Below, one piece after another: positions 1 to 7,798 of a DNA stretch of 16,617 nt (position 1 is the stretch's first letter; each line of letters opens with the position of its first letter). The notes below the pieces were generated by a model. It made no database searches, had not been told where the DNA came from, and saw only the letters and a program-made list of their open reading frames with translations. The translations under genes and the position numbers were made by a program. This stretch comes from an uncultured Pelagibacteraceae bacterium (GTDB taxonomy: Bacteria; Pseudomonadota; Alphaproteobacteria; Pelagibacterales; Pelagibacteraceae). The stretch is taken from assembly GCA_902548045.1 (NCBI GenBank), contig CACCPR010000013.1, positions 1 through 16,617 of the forward strand, given 5' to 3'.

Positions 1-725
1 GGTTGCAAAAATTATCAAGTCTTGATCATGAAGATGATGATCCAGGCACAGTATGGAATAAGGAAGCTAGAGAAAGAGATAAAGATAGAATGTCACCAAG
101 ACAAGCTTGGAGAGCTATACAAGCTGGAATGCCAAAAGATGTAATTATCTCTAGCGATATCGGAAATAATTGTGCGATTGGAAATGCATATCCGACTTTT
201 GAAAAAGGTAGAAAATATTTAGCGCCAGGTTTGTTTGGTCCTTGTGGATACGGATTTCCAGCAATACTAGGAGCAAAAATTGGTTGCCCAGATACTCCAG
301 TAATCGGTTTTGCAGGAGATGGTGCCTTCGGAATTAGTATGAATGAAATGAGTTCTTGTGCAAGAAAAGAATGGCCAGCTATATCAATGGTTATTTTTAG
401 AAATTATCAATGGGGCGCCGAAAAAAGAAATTCAATCTTATGGTTTGATGATAATTTTATTGGAACTGAATTAGATCCAGAGCTAAGTTATTCTAAGGTT
501 GCAACAGCATGTGGTTTAAAAGGAGTTACAGTTAAAACAATGGAAGAAACGACAAAAGCGATAAAACAATCTTGTGAAGACCAAAAAAAAGGGATTACAA
601 CTTTTATTGAGGTTATCTTAAATCAAGAATTAGGTGAACCATTCAGAAGAGATGCAATGAAAAAACCAGTTAGAGTTGCTGGAATTAAAAAAGAGGATAT
701 GAAAACTCAAAAAAGCCTTAATTAA
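1..725 (+). CDS. xsc: Sulfoacetaldehyde acetyltransferase, C-terminal part (5' end outside window)
   Basis: Thiamine-diphosphate enzyme that cleaves sulfoacetaldehyde with phosphate to acetyl phosphate and sulfite, the desulfonation step of taurine and other C2/C3 sulfonate catabolism in the cytoplasm. About 240 residues of a protein usually near 600 are visible, covering the C-terminal ThDP-binding domain. The segment GFAGDGAFGISMNE followed by VIFRNYQWGAEKRN is the GDG...N magnesium/ThDP motif in the form typical of Xsc. The tail ELGEPFRRDAMKKPVR is also characteristic of Xsc and separates it from acetolactate synthase. The reading frame is open to the left edge, so the TTG at base 3 is not a start. 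The stop TAA is at 723-725; the SxtJ-like gene begins 9 bases later. Identification is from recalled family sequence and is strong. Confidence 0.93.
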   Translation, partial: LQKLSSLDHEDDDPGTVWNKEARERDKDRMSPRQAWRAIQAGMPKDVIISSDIGNNCAIGNAYPTFEKGRKYLAPGLFGPCGYGFPAILGAKIGCPDTPVIGFAGDGAFGISMNEMSSCARKEWPAISMVIFRNYQWGAEKRNSILWFDDNFIGTELDPELSYSKVATACGLKGVTVKTMEETTKAIKQSCEDQKKGITTFIEVILNQELGEPFRRDAMKKPVRVAGIKKEDMKTQKSLN

Positions 726-734
726 TAAAAATTG

Positions 735-959
735 ATGAAAACTGGCAAAGCAAATAAAGGTAATAGCCTATTCAATTTTATTATATTTATATTATTAAAA
801 ATTTTAATGTTTTTTCTCTATTTTTTTATACTTACTCCGATAAGTTTTTTAATAAGAATTATGGGAAATGACTTACTTAAACTTAAATTTTCTAGCAAAG
901 TAAAAACTTATTGGATTAAAAGAAATAAAACACTGAGTTCAATGAAAAAACAATATTAA
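735..959 (+). CDS. Small SxtJ-family membrane protein
   Basis: A 74-residue protein with one or two hydrophobic stretches (roughly residues 10-45). They are followed by a C-terminal signature, TPISFLIRIMGNDLLKLKF then TYWIKR, that resembles the end of SxtJ-family proteins. These small proteins of unknown biochemical role are commonly encoded next to carbamoyltransferases, first noted in saxitoxin clusters. SxtJ proteins are usually longer, with an extra N-terminal transmembrane region, so this copy looks short. An ATG at 735 was chosen over the in-frame TTG at 732; no convincing Shine-Dalgarno site precedes either. The stop abuts the GTG start of the carbamoyltransferase (TAAGTG), implying coupled expression. 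The family call rests on the short C-terminal motif and the neighbour. Confidence 0.66.
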   Translation: MKTGKANKGNSLFNFIIFILLKILMFFLYFFILTPISFLIRIMGNDLLKLKFSSKVKTYWIKRNKTLSSMKKQY

Positions 960-2795
960 GTGAAATCAATTTTAGGAATATCAGCATTTTATCACGATAG
1001 CGCAGCAGCACTAATAAAGGATGGTAACATCATTGCAGCAGCTCAAGAAGAAAGATTTTCTAGAATTAAACACGATGCTAAGTTTCCTAAAAGTGCAATA
1101 GCTTATGTTTTAAAAGAGTCTAATTTAAAATTAAGCGAAATTGATCATATCGTTTTTTTTGAAAAACCTTATCTTAAATTTGAAAGGTTAATAAAGACAT
1201 ATCTCGCATTTGCTCCAAAAGGATTTCAGTCTTTTTGTACTTCCATTCCTATTTGGTTAAAAGAAAAATTATTTCAAAAAAAATATCTATTTAATCAACT
1301 TAAAGCACAAGATCAAAATTTTAATGATATTAAAAAAATTGAATTTTCAGAACATCATTTTAGTCACGCTGCTAGTGCTTTTTATCCATCACCTTTTAAC
1401 GAGGCTATTATTTTAACTTTAGATGGTGTTGGAGAGTGGGCAACTACAACTGTTGCTATAGGAAAAGAAAATAATTTAAAAATTATTCGAGAGATTCACT
1501 TTCCTCACTCTTTAGGATTATTGTACTCAGCATTTACTCTTTATACAGGTTTTAAAGTGAATAGTGGAGAATATAAAGTTATGGGTTTAGCACCTTATGG
1601 AAAACCAAAATATAAAGATTTGATATTAGAAAAACTTATCGATTTAAAAGAGGATGGATCTTTTAAATTGAACATGTATTATTTTGATTATGCTACTGGA
1701 TTTTCTATGATTAACGAAAATTTTTCTAAACTCTTTAATGAGCCCGCTAGGAATCCAAAAAAAAATAGATTAACTCAATTTCATATGGATATTGCTGCCT
1801 CCATACAAGCAGCAACGGAAGAAATAATTTTAAGATTAACAAAATCGTTAGCTAAAGAATATAATATAAAAAACTTATGTTTGGCAGGGGGAGTCGCTTT
1901 AAATTGTGTGGCAAACGGTAAAATATTAAAAAATAAAATATTTGATAATATTTGGATACAGCCTGCATCAGGTGACGCAGGAGGTTCACTTGGGGCTGCT
2001 CTAGCTTATTGGTATTATGAATTAAAAAATATTAGAAAAATATCTAATGATCAAATGCAGGGCTCTTATTTGGGGCCAAAATTCGAAAAAAATCATATCG
2101 AGGAAGAATTAAAAATATTAAAAGCAAATTTCAAACATCTTGATGAAAAAGAACTAATATCTATCACTGCTAAAGAACTGGCAAACAATAAAACAGTAGG
2201 ATGGTTTCAAGGTAGAATGGAATTTGGTCCAAGAGCTTTAGGTTGCAGGTCAATTTTAGCAGATCCTAGATCTGACAAAATGCAAAAAGAATTAAATCTT
2301 AAGATTAAATTCAGAGAAAGCTTCAGACCATTTGCTCCTTCAGTTTTACGAGATGATGTTTCTGAATGGTTTGATCTCGATTGTGATAGCCCCTACATGC
2401 TTTTCGTTGCAGATGTAAAAAAAGATAAACAAATTGAAATGAAAGAAAGTGATAAGAATTTATTTGGAATAAACAAGCTCAATATTAAAAGGTCTTTAAT
2501 CCCGGCAATTACCCATGTCGATTATTCTGCAAGGATTCAAACAGTTCATGAGAAAACAAACCCAAAGTATTATAATTTATTAGTTGAATTTAAAAAATTA
2601 ACTAATTGTCCTGTATTAGTAAATACGTCTTTTAATGTAAGAGGCGAACCTATTGTATGTTCCGTAAAAGATGCTTTTAATTGTTTTATGGGAACAAATT
2701 TGGATATTTTAGTTATAGAAAATTTCGTATTATTTAAAGATGAGCAAAATAAATCTTTGTTTACAGATTATAAAAATAAATTTGAAAGTGATTAA
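960..2795 (+). CDS. Carbamoyltransferase (NodU/CmcH family)
   Basis: Predicted O-carbamoyltransferase that uses carbamoyl phosphate (via an adenylate) to carbamoylate a hydroxyl on a sugar or secondary metabolite; the acceptor is unknown. At 611 residues it has normal family length. The N-terminal ASKHA/Kae1-like domain begins ILGISAFYHDSAAAL, with metal-binding HHFSHAA at 132-138 and GGVALNC at 310-316. The C-terminal domain carries GRMEFGPRALGCRSI from residue 418 and KFRESFRPFAPSVL. The start is GTG, directly after the stop of the SxtJ-like gene; the N-terminus aligns with family members from this codon. The 3' end overlaps the convergent peptidase gene by 4 bases, with no visible terminator. 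Family members act on lipo-chitooligosaccharides, antibiotics, toxins and surface glycans; a surface glycan role here is inference. Confidence 0.9.
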   Translation: MKSILGISAFYHDSAAALIKDGNIIAAAQEERFSRIKHDAKFPKSAIAYVLKESNLKLSEIDHIVFFEKPYLKFERLIKTYLAFAPKGFQSFCTSIPIWLKEKLFQKKYLFNQLKAQDQNFNDIKKIEFSEHHFSHAASAFYPSPFNEAIILTLDGVGEWATTTVAIGKENNLKIIREIHFPHSLGLLYSAFTLYTGFKVNSGEYKVMGLAPYGKPKYKDLILEKLIDLKEDGSFKLNMYYFDYATGFSMINENFSKLFNEPARNPKKNRLTQFHMDIAASIQAATEEIILRLTKSLAKEYNIKNLCLAGGVALNCVANGKILKNKIFDNIWIQPASGDAGGSLGAALAYWYYELKNIRKISNDQMQGSYLGPKFEKNHIEEELKILKANFKHLDEKELISITAKELANNKTVGWFQGRMEFGPRALGCRSILADPRSDKMQKELNLKIKFRESFRPFAPSVLRDDVSEWFDLDCDSPYMLFVADVKKDKQIEMKESDKNLFGINKLNIKRSLIPAITHVDYSARIQTVHEKTNPKYYNLLVEFKKLTNCPVLVNTSFNVRGEPIVCSVKDAFNCFMGTNLDILVIENFVLFKDEQNKSLFTDYKNKFESD

Positions 2796-3598
2796 TTTAA
2801 ATTTAAAACAGTAGCAGGATCCAACCTCACATCAAACCAATTTAATCTTATATCTAAATGAGGGCCGGTTGATCTACCTGTTGAACCAACTGTTCCAATT
2901 ACTTGTCCTTGCTTAACTTTCTCTCCTTTCTTTACATAAATATCCTGTAAATGCATATATAAAGTAGAAATACCATGACCATGATCGAAAATTATAGTCC
3001 CTCCTGTATAAAATAAATCTGACTCAACCATCGTCGCTGTGCCATCAAGCATAGCTTTAATATTAGTTCCTTTTTTTGCTGCAAAATCAATTCCATAATG
3101 CGGCCATCTAGGTTTGCCGTTTAATATTCTTTGACTTCCATAAACTCCTGTAACAATAGAATTTTCAAGAGGATTAATAAATTTTTTTTTAAAGAATGTT
3201 AAATTACTTTCTATATTTCTTGCATCACCAATTAATTTATTTTCTCTTTTTATTCTTTCGTAAACTTCTTTTGGGGGTGTAACTTTTTTTTCAGGTAAAC
3301 CATCTATTTTTTGAATAATATATTTTCTTTTAAGAACTCTCTTTTCAATAACTTCTGACTTTCCATCTTTAAAAACTTTAATTAGAATATTATTTTTTCT
3401 ATCTCTGCCTAGTCCAAATACAAAAAAACCATCTCGTGAAACTTTTACTTTTCTATCATCTATAATTACTTTTGAACCTGGCTTAGTTTTACCAAGAATG
3501 AAAGATCCTTGCTCAAACTTACCTTGAAACTCTGTACTGAAAGCACTAGAAAAAAAAAGAAAGTATACTAAAAGAATTTTAATTATTTTGCTGTCCAT
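2792..3598 (-). CDS. Secreted M23-family metallopeptidase
   Basis: Predicted exported peptidoglycan endopeptidase or LytM-like protein, 268 residues. Residues 1-21 form a signal peptide (positive start, LLVYFLFFSSAFS, likely cleavage after AFS). The middle region is charged and the C-terminal LytM domain holds HYGIDFA (His167, Asp171), YMHL (His216) and GPHLDIRLNW (His247). The usual HxH pair is here HxD, so Asp249 stands where the third zinc ligand His normally is. I recall similar GPHLD versions in other alphaproteobacterial M23 proteins, so this may be a lineage variant and not decay. The gene is last in the minus-strand unit, and its ATG lies inside the end of the dehydrogenase gene (16-base overlap). 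Activity as opposed to a regulatory, inactive role cannot be decided from sequence. Confidence 0.85.
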   Translation of the reverse strand: MDSKIIKILLVYFLFFSSAFSTEFQGKFEQGSFILGKTKPGSKVIIDDRKVKVSRDGFFVFGLGRDRKNNILIKVFKDGKSEVIEKRVLKRKYIIQKIDGLPEKKVTPPKEVYERIKRENKLIGDARNIESNLTFFKKKFINPLENSIVTGVYGSQRILNGKPRWPHYGIDFAAKKGTNIKAMLDGTATMVESDLFYTGGTIIFDHGHGISTLYMHLQDIYVKKGEKVKQGQVIGTVGSTGRSTGPHLDIRLNWFDVRLDPATVLNLN

Positions 3599-4350
3599 CC
3601 ACCATCAACTAATAATGAAGTACCTGTAATCATAGAGGCAGCATCAGATGCTAAAAAAACTGCAGCTGATGATATTTCAGAAAGCTCTGCGTATCTTCCC
3701 AAAGGAATATTGCCTAAAACTTCTTTTCTAAAATTTTTATTTTTAAAGAATTTTTTTGTCATTGGAGTTATCACAAAAGTAGGAGCAATCGTGTTAACTC
3801 TAATATTATATTTAGCTAAGTCTATCGCCATTCCTTTTGTCAGTCCTTCAATACCAAATTTGGTCATATTATAAACGCTTCTTATTGGACCCCCTACATG
3901 ACCCATTTGAGAAGACATATTAATTATAGCCGCACCTATTTTTTTTCTATTCTTAGCTTGTACCATTTTTAGAGCGACTAAATTCGCTACATTGAAAGCT
4001 GCAATGGAATTAATCTTCACAACTTTCTCCATATCATTTTTGTTAACTTTTAAAAAATGTTCAGGAATATTTGTCCCCGCATTATTTATCAAAACATCAA
4101 TTTTTTTTTGACTATTAACAATTTCTTTCAATTGAAGGTAATTTGTCAAATCACATACATACGTTTTGCACTTTACTTTAAACTTTTTTGCTATCCTTGA
4201 GACAGAGTCGAGATCTTTTTTTGTTCTACTTATTAATATTAAATTTGACCCAGCTTCAGCTAAAGCTATTGCGCATGCTCTTCCCAAACCTTTTCCAGCT
4301 CCAGTTACAAAAGAGTATTTACCTTTTAAATTATATCTCTTTAAATACAT
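3583..4350 (-). CDS. Short-chain dehydrogenase/reductase (SDR)
   Basis: Classical NAD(P)-dependent SDR of 255 residues acting on an unidentified alcohol/carbonyl pair. Visible are the cofactor motif TGAGKGLG (residues 16-23), NNAG, and the catalytic set Ser147, Tyr160 and Lys164 in SSQMG...YNMTK. The C-terminus GTSLLVDGGWTAK is typical. It resembles gluconate 5-dehydrogenase/3-oxoacyl-ACP-reductase-like SDRs, which does not fix the substrate. The frame stays open upstream to 4434, but that extension overlaps terC and lacks SDR character. I chose the ATG at 4350, 2 bases after the terC stop, which gives the usual spacing to the Rossmann motif. Its position in the unit divergent from the sulfonate operon makes a role in oxidising a sulfonate intermediate possible but unproven. 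Confidence 0.88.
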   Translation of the reverse strand: MYLKRYNLKGKYSFVTGAGKGLGRACAIALAEAGSNLILISRTKKDLDSVSRIAKKFKVKCKTYVCDLTNYLQLKEIVNSQKKIDVLINNAGTNIPEHFLKVNKNDMEKVVKINSIAAFNVANLVALKMVQAKNRKKIGAAIINMSSQMGHVGGPIRSVYNMTKFGIEGLTKGMAIDLAKYNIRVNTIAPTFVITPMTKKFFKNKNFRKEVLGNIPLGRYAELSEISSAAVFLASDAASMITGTSLLVDGGWTAK

Positions 4351-4352
4351 GT

Positions 4353-4925
4353 TTACAAAATTAGTTTCAAATCGGTGTATATTAGATCTATTGCTACAAT
4401 TAGTATAGCTATTAAACCCAGCCATCCAATCCATTTGTATTTTTCAATCCACTTTGCTATTAAATTAGCTGCAAAAGCCATTAAAGTAATAGATAGAGCT
4501 AAACCGAAAATTAATAATATGAAATGACCTTTTGCTGCACCTGCAACACTAAGAACATTATCTAGACTCATTGTGACATCAGCCATTATGATAGTAAAAA
4601 TTGCTTTACCAAAAGAACTGTTATCAACTTTGATATTTTTTTTTTCAATCTGTCCCTTTATTACATCAACATATAATTTATAACAAATATAAAGAAGTAA
4701 AATTCCACCGATAAGTCTTAACCCAGTAATCATTAATAGATAAGTTGTTATTAAAGTAAAAAAAATTCTTAAAATGACTGCAGCACCGATACCAAAGAAA
4801 ATTATTTTTTTTCTTTTATCTTGATCAAATTTTGAGGCGACCATACCGATAATAATTGCATTGTCACCTGCTAAAACTAAATCAATAAATATTATTTGAA
4901 TTAAAATTATAATTTCTTCTGTCAT
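4353..4925 (-). CDS. TerC-family integral membrane protein (YjbE type)
   Basis: A 190-residue polytopic membrane protein with about six or seven hydrophobic segments. It has the two repeated acidic motifs of the TerC family: DLVLAGDNAIIIG in the first helix and MADVTMSLDNVLSVAGAA after the central loop, whose Asp/Asn residues are thought to bind metal. Bacterial relatives have been linked to manganese efflux and to metal supply for exported enzymes. Neither role can be assigned here from sequence. The length suits the short YjbE-like subgroup. Its ATG overlaps the stop of the GMC oxidoreductase gene (ATGA, 4922-4925) and the SDR starts 2 bases after its stop, so translation is probably coupled. 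Confidence 0.87.
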   Translation of the reverse strand: MTEEIIILIQIIFIDLVLAGDNAIIIGMVASKFDQDKRKKIIFFGIGAAVILRIFFTLITTYLLMITGLRLIGGILLLYICYKLYVDVIKGQIEKKNIKVDNSSFGKAIFTIIMADVTMSLDNVLSVAGAAKGHFILLIFGLALSITLMAFAANLIAKWIEKYKWIGWLGLIAILIVAIDLIYTDLKLIL

Positions 4926-6541
4926 TTTGTTTGATTACTTAAAATGAATTCTGCACCTTTTTCTGCAATCATTATAGTTGGTGCGTTTGTATTTCCTGAG
5001 GTAATGTTTGGCATTATAGATGCATCTATTACTCTTAAATTTTGAAGTCCATGAACATATAATTTGTCATTAACTACTGCATTTTCATCATTACCCATTT
5101 TGCATGTTCCTACAGGATGAAAAATCGTTTGAGTAAATTCGCTACCGGCCTTTACCAGCTCTTCATCTTCAGTAATATGAACTCCAGGTCTATACTCCTC
5201 TGGCTCATATTTTTTGAAAGTTTCTGTCTCTAGCATAATTTTTCTAACTAATTTTAATCCTTGGGCAGCTACTATTCTATCATCTTGTGTTGATAAATAG
5301 TTCATCTTAATTTTTGGATTTATTCTACTATCGTTACTTACTATTGAAATCTCTCCTCTACTTGAGGGTCTAACATTAGCTACTGTAGGTGTAATTCCAT
5401 CAAAGTCATGCAGTTTTGAAGCGCCAAGAATATCAGTACTTATTGGCTGAACATGAAATTGTAAATTTGGAGTTTCTTTTGACGGGTCACTCTTTGCAAA
5501 ACCACATACTTGACTGGCCCCCATTGTCATTGGACCACTCTGTTTAAATAAATACTCTAAACCAATTAAAAAATTACCAAATAAACTGTTTATTTTGCCG
5601 TTTAAAGACTTTAAATTTTTTACTTTATAGACTGGTCTGAACATAAGGTGGTCTTGCAAATTCATACCAACACCTTTTAATTCGTGAATAGTATTAATGC
5701 CAATTTTTCTTAATTTATCAGCGTTACCAATGCCAGATACCTGAAGAATGTGAGGAGAACCAATGGAACCTGCTGATAAAATTATTTCTTTTTTAGCTTT
5801 AGATGTTACTACTTTATCTCCTCTATAAAAACTTACACTATCAGCCTTAATTCCCTTAAAATTAATCTTTTGAACATGTGCATCGGTTATAATCTTTAAA
5901 TTTTTCCTTTTCTTGACAGGGTTTAAATATCCTTTTGCAGCACTACATCTTAGTTTGAGTAGTGACTTGTTATGATTAGTAGTAAATTGAAAAAAACCAA
6001 TTCCTGTATTGTCTCCAGTATTAAAATCTTTAGTTTTAGGTATTCCACATTCTTCAGCTGCATTTTGGAATTCATCTAACATTTTTAAGTCAATTTTTTT
6101 ATTTGAGACCATAATTGGACCGCTATCGTTATGATATTCACTTTTACCTAATTCATTGTTTTCAGATTTTAAAAAGTATGGCAGTACATCATTCCATCCC
6201 CATCCATTGTTACCCATTTGCCTCCAGTTATCATAATCATTACTTTGCCCTCTTATCCATAAAAGCCCATTAATAGAAGAACTGCCGCCTAGAGTTTTAC
6301 CTCTAGGATATCTTATAGATCTATTATTCATTGTTTCATCTTTCTCTGTCCGAAAACACCAATCAACTTTAGGGTTATGCATTGTTTTATAATATCCAAC
6401 TGGAATGTGTATCCATGGATAATTATCATTACCACCAGCCTCAAGAAGCAAAACTTTGTTTTCCTCTTTATTAGTCAATCTGTTAGCAAGAACACATCCT
6501 GCTGATCCAGCTCCAATAATTATGTAATCGAATTCTTCCAT
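4922..6541 (-). CDS. GMC-family FAD-dependent alcohol/choline-type oxidoreductase
   Basis: Predicted flavoprotein dehydrogenase of 539 residues that oxidises a primary alcohol, probably passing electrons to the respiratory chain. The N-terminus DYIIIGAGSAGCVLANRL is the FAD-binding GxGxxG (residues 10-15). YPRGKTLGGSSSINGL and the motif at AGSIGSPHILQVSGIG are the two GMC signatures. The C-terminal FHPVGTCKMG supplies catalytic His475, with Asn519 (GNTNAPT) as its usual partner 44 residues on. Similarity is to the choline dehydrogenase/AlkJ group. The FHPVGTCKMG form is more typical of general alcohol dehydrogenases than of true BetA, so I do not assign betA. It is first in the minus-strand unit, behind a plausible promoter (6554-6582) that leaves almost no leader. 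The substrate is unknown. Confidence 0.9.
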   Translation of the reverse strand: MEEFDYIIIGAGSAGCVLANRLTNKEENKVLLLEAGGNDNYPWIHIPVGYYKTMHNPKVDWCFRTEKDETMNNRSIRYPRGKTLGGSSSINGLLWIRGQSNDYDNWRQMGNNGWGWNDVLPYFLKSENNELGKSEYHNDSGPIMVSNKKIDLKMLDEFQNAAEECGIPKTKDFNTGDNTGIGFFQFTTNHNKSLLKLRCSAAKGYLNPVKKRKNLKIITDAHVQKINFKGIKADSVSFYRGDKVVTSKAKKEIILSAGSIGSPHILQVSGIGNADKLRKIGINTIHELKGVGMNLQDHLMFRPVYKVKNLKSLNGKINSLFGNFLIGLEYLFKQSGPMTMGASQVCGFAKSDPSKETPNLQFHVQPISTDILGASKLHDFDGITPTVANVRPSSRGEISIVSNDSRINPKIKMNYLSTQDDRIVAAQGLKLVRKIMLETETFKKYEPEEYRPGVHITEDEELVKAGSEFTQTIFHPVGTCKMGNDENAVVNDKLYVHGLQNLRVIDASIMPNITSGNTNAPTIMIAEKGAEFILSNQTK

Positions 6542-6553
6542 AGATAAATTATA

Positions 6554-6582
6554 CTTATAGGAGGAAAATTCTTAATTGCCAA
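6554..6582 (-). promoter_or_regulatory. Candidate sigma-70 promoter for the GMC-terC-SDR-M23 unit
   Basis: On the minus strand, TTGGCA (6582-6577) and TATAAG (6559-6554) are separated by exactly 17 bases. A second TATAAT lies at 6553-6548. The predicted transcription start falls only a few bases before the ATG at 6541, so the mRNA would be leaderless or nearly so. This agrees with the absence of a Shine-Dalgarno site on this strand. This is a consensus match only; AT-rich DNA gives frequent chance hits. Confidence 0.5.
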
Positions 6583-6594
6583 TGCATCAAATTC

Positions 6595-6605
6595 AACCTG
6601 AGGTT
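6595..6605. promoter_or_regulatory. Palindrome AACC-TGA-GGTT, possible operator
   Basis: An inverted repeat with 4-base arms and a 3-base centre. It lies midway between the -35 elements of the two divergent promoters (12 and 13 bases away) and is the most GC-rich spot in the middle of the intergenic region. The placement suits a regulator acting on both units. Arms this short arise often by chance, and no regulator gene is in the window. Confidence 0.3.
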
Positions 6606-6618
6606 TTAATTCTAGTAT

Positions 6619-6647
6619 TTGACTCCTTAATTTTAAAGAGGTTTAAT
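6619..6647 (+). promoter_or_regulatory. Candidate sigma-70 promoter for the TRAP/hpsN operon
   Basis: TTGACT (6619-6624) and TTTAAT (6642-6647) are separated by 17 bases, each one mismatch from consensus. The predicted start near 6654 gives a leader of about 26 bases. That leader contains a G-run (6671-6675) four bases before the dctP ATG at 6680, which acts as the ribosome binding site. Confidence 0.6.
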
Positions 6648-6679
6648 TATTTAAATAATAATAATCAAACGGGGGAATA

Positions 6680-7774
6680 ATGAAAAAATTATTAACTGTT
6701 GTTTTAAGTTTGGCTGTATTCGTTGGTTTTTCAATGACTACTGCTAACGCAAAAACATTAAAATGTCAGACCGTTCTAAACACTAAAGCTGATGAAGTGA
6801 AAATGTTGAAGGACTTTACTGACACTGTAACAGAACTTACTGATGGATCTCTAAAATTTGAGATTTTACCAGCAGGCGCTGTTGTAGGAGTAAAAGAAAC
6901 TTTAGATGCAGTTGACAAAGGGTTAATAGACTGCGGATTTGCTTGGACTCACTATTGGTCTGGCGATCATCCAGCGGCTATGTTATTTGGTTCACCAGTA
7001 GCTGGCGGTGGAGTAGGTATAGATAACTTAGCTTTCTTATCTTGGTTCCAATATGGTGGTGGTAAAGAATTATACGACCAACTTTGGAAAGAAATGGGAA
7101 GAGACATAAAAGGATTTATGCTTCAACCTGTAGGTCCAGAAGCTTTAGGTTGGTTTCCAAAACCAATTAAAGACATGGCTGACTTTAGAAAATACAAGTT
7201 CAGAACACCTCCAGGAATACCTGGTCAAACATATAAAGATATTGGTATTGCATCTGTAGCAATGGGTGGTGGAGATATTCTACCAGCGTTACAAGCAGGT
7301 ACAATCGATGCAGCAGAATGGTGTTGTCCAAAACCAGATTTAACATTTGGTTTTCAAAAAGTATTAAAACACTATTACCTACAAGGTTTGCACCAAGTAG
7401 TAGTAAATGCTGATTTTTATATCACAGGAAAAACTTACAAAAAAATGACTGCTCATGAGAAAAAATCTCTAGAAGTGGCTGCAAACGCTTCGTTAGCAAA
7501 ATCTTTAAGCTACAGAATCTATGAAAATGGAAAAGCTTTAAGAGAATTAACTACTAAGCACGGTGTTATATTAGAAGATACACCAACAGACTACTTTACA
7601 GAATATATGGCAGCAGCAAAGAAAACATTGAACAAAAACGCAGCGGAAAATAAATTCTTCGCAAAAGTTTATAAATCAATGAAAGAATTTGCTGATATAG
7701 CTGTTCCATTCTGGAGTGGTGCACAAATGTCAAATGCTAAGCTAGGAATGGCTCACGCAGCGACATTGAAGTAA
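6680..7774 (+). CDS. dctP: TRAP transporter solute-binding protein (DctP family)
   Basis: Periplasmic ligand-binding subunit of a tripartite ATP-independent transporter, 364 residues. Residues 1-25 form a signal peptide (MKKLLTVVLSLAVFVGFS..., cleavage after ANA). The mature protein has the DctP fold signature, including KYKFRTPPGIPGQ, where Arg175 is the conserved arginine that binds the acidic group of the ligand. GGGDILPALQAGTIDAAEW is the hinge/dimer region typical of the family. Overall it resembles the mannitol/chloroaromatic-type TRAP receptors. Because hpsN follows in the same operon, the ligand is probably DHPS or a related hydroxy-sulfonate; this is inference. It has its own promoter and a strong terminator immediately downstream, suggesting higher expression than the membrane subunits. 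Confidence 0.92.
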   Translation: MKKLLTVVLSLAVFVGFSMTTANAKTLKCQTVLNTKADEVKMLKDFTDTVTELTDGSLKFEILPAGAVVGVKETLDAVDKGLIDCGFAWTHYWSGDHPAAMLFGSPVAGGGVGIDNLAFLSWFQYGGGKELYDQLWKEMGRDIKGFMLQPVGPEALGWFPKPIKDMADFRKYKFRTPPGIPGQTYKDIGIASVAMGGGDILPALQAGTIDAAEWCCPKPDLTFGFQKVLKHYYLQGLHQVVVNADFYITGKTYKKMTAHEKKSLEVAANASLAKSLSYRIYENGKALRELTTKHGVILEDTPTDYFTEYMAAAKKTLNKNAAENKFFAKVYKSMKEFADIAVPFWSGAQMSNAKLGMAHAATLK

Positions 7775-7798
7775 TAAGTAAATAACTTTAAAAATATT

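Noticed and set aside
2781..2815. An AT palindrome (TTTAAATTTAAA region) at the carbamoyltransferase/peptidase convergence, as a bidirectional terminator.
   Set aside because: It has no GC stem and no T-run after a hairpin; such sequences are common at this base composition.
4351..4434. An N-terminal extension of the SDR gene up to 4434.
   Set aside because: It runs antiparallel-free through the end of terC in another frame and adds 28 residues without SDR character; the ATG at 4350 gives standard spacing to the cofactor motif.
4922..6541. Calling the GMC oxidoreductase betA (choline dehydrogenase).
   Set aside because: The catalytic motif is FHPVGTCKMG and no betaine aldehyde dehydrogenase or choline transporter accompanies it; only the family is supported.
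6576..6680. A 32-34 codon upstream reading frame (TTG 6576 or ATG 6582) ending TAATG on the dctP start, with AGGAGG at 6559-6564 upstream.
   Set aside because: The best dctP promoter (6619-6647) lies inside it, so the main transcript would not contain its start. The AGGAGG is 11-17 bases away, longer than usual spacing, and the peptide has no recognisable features.
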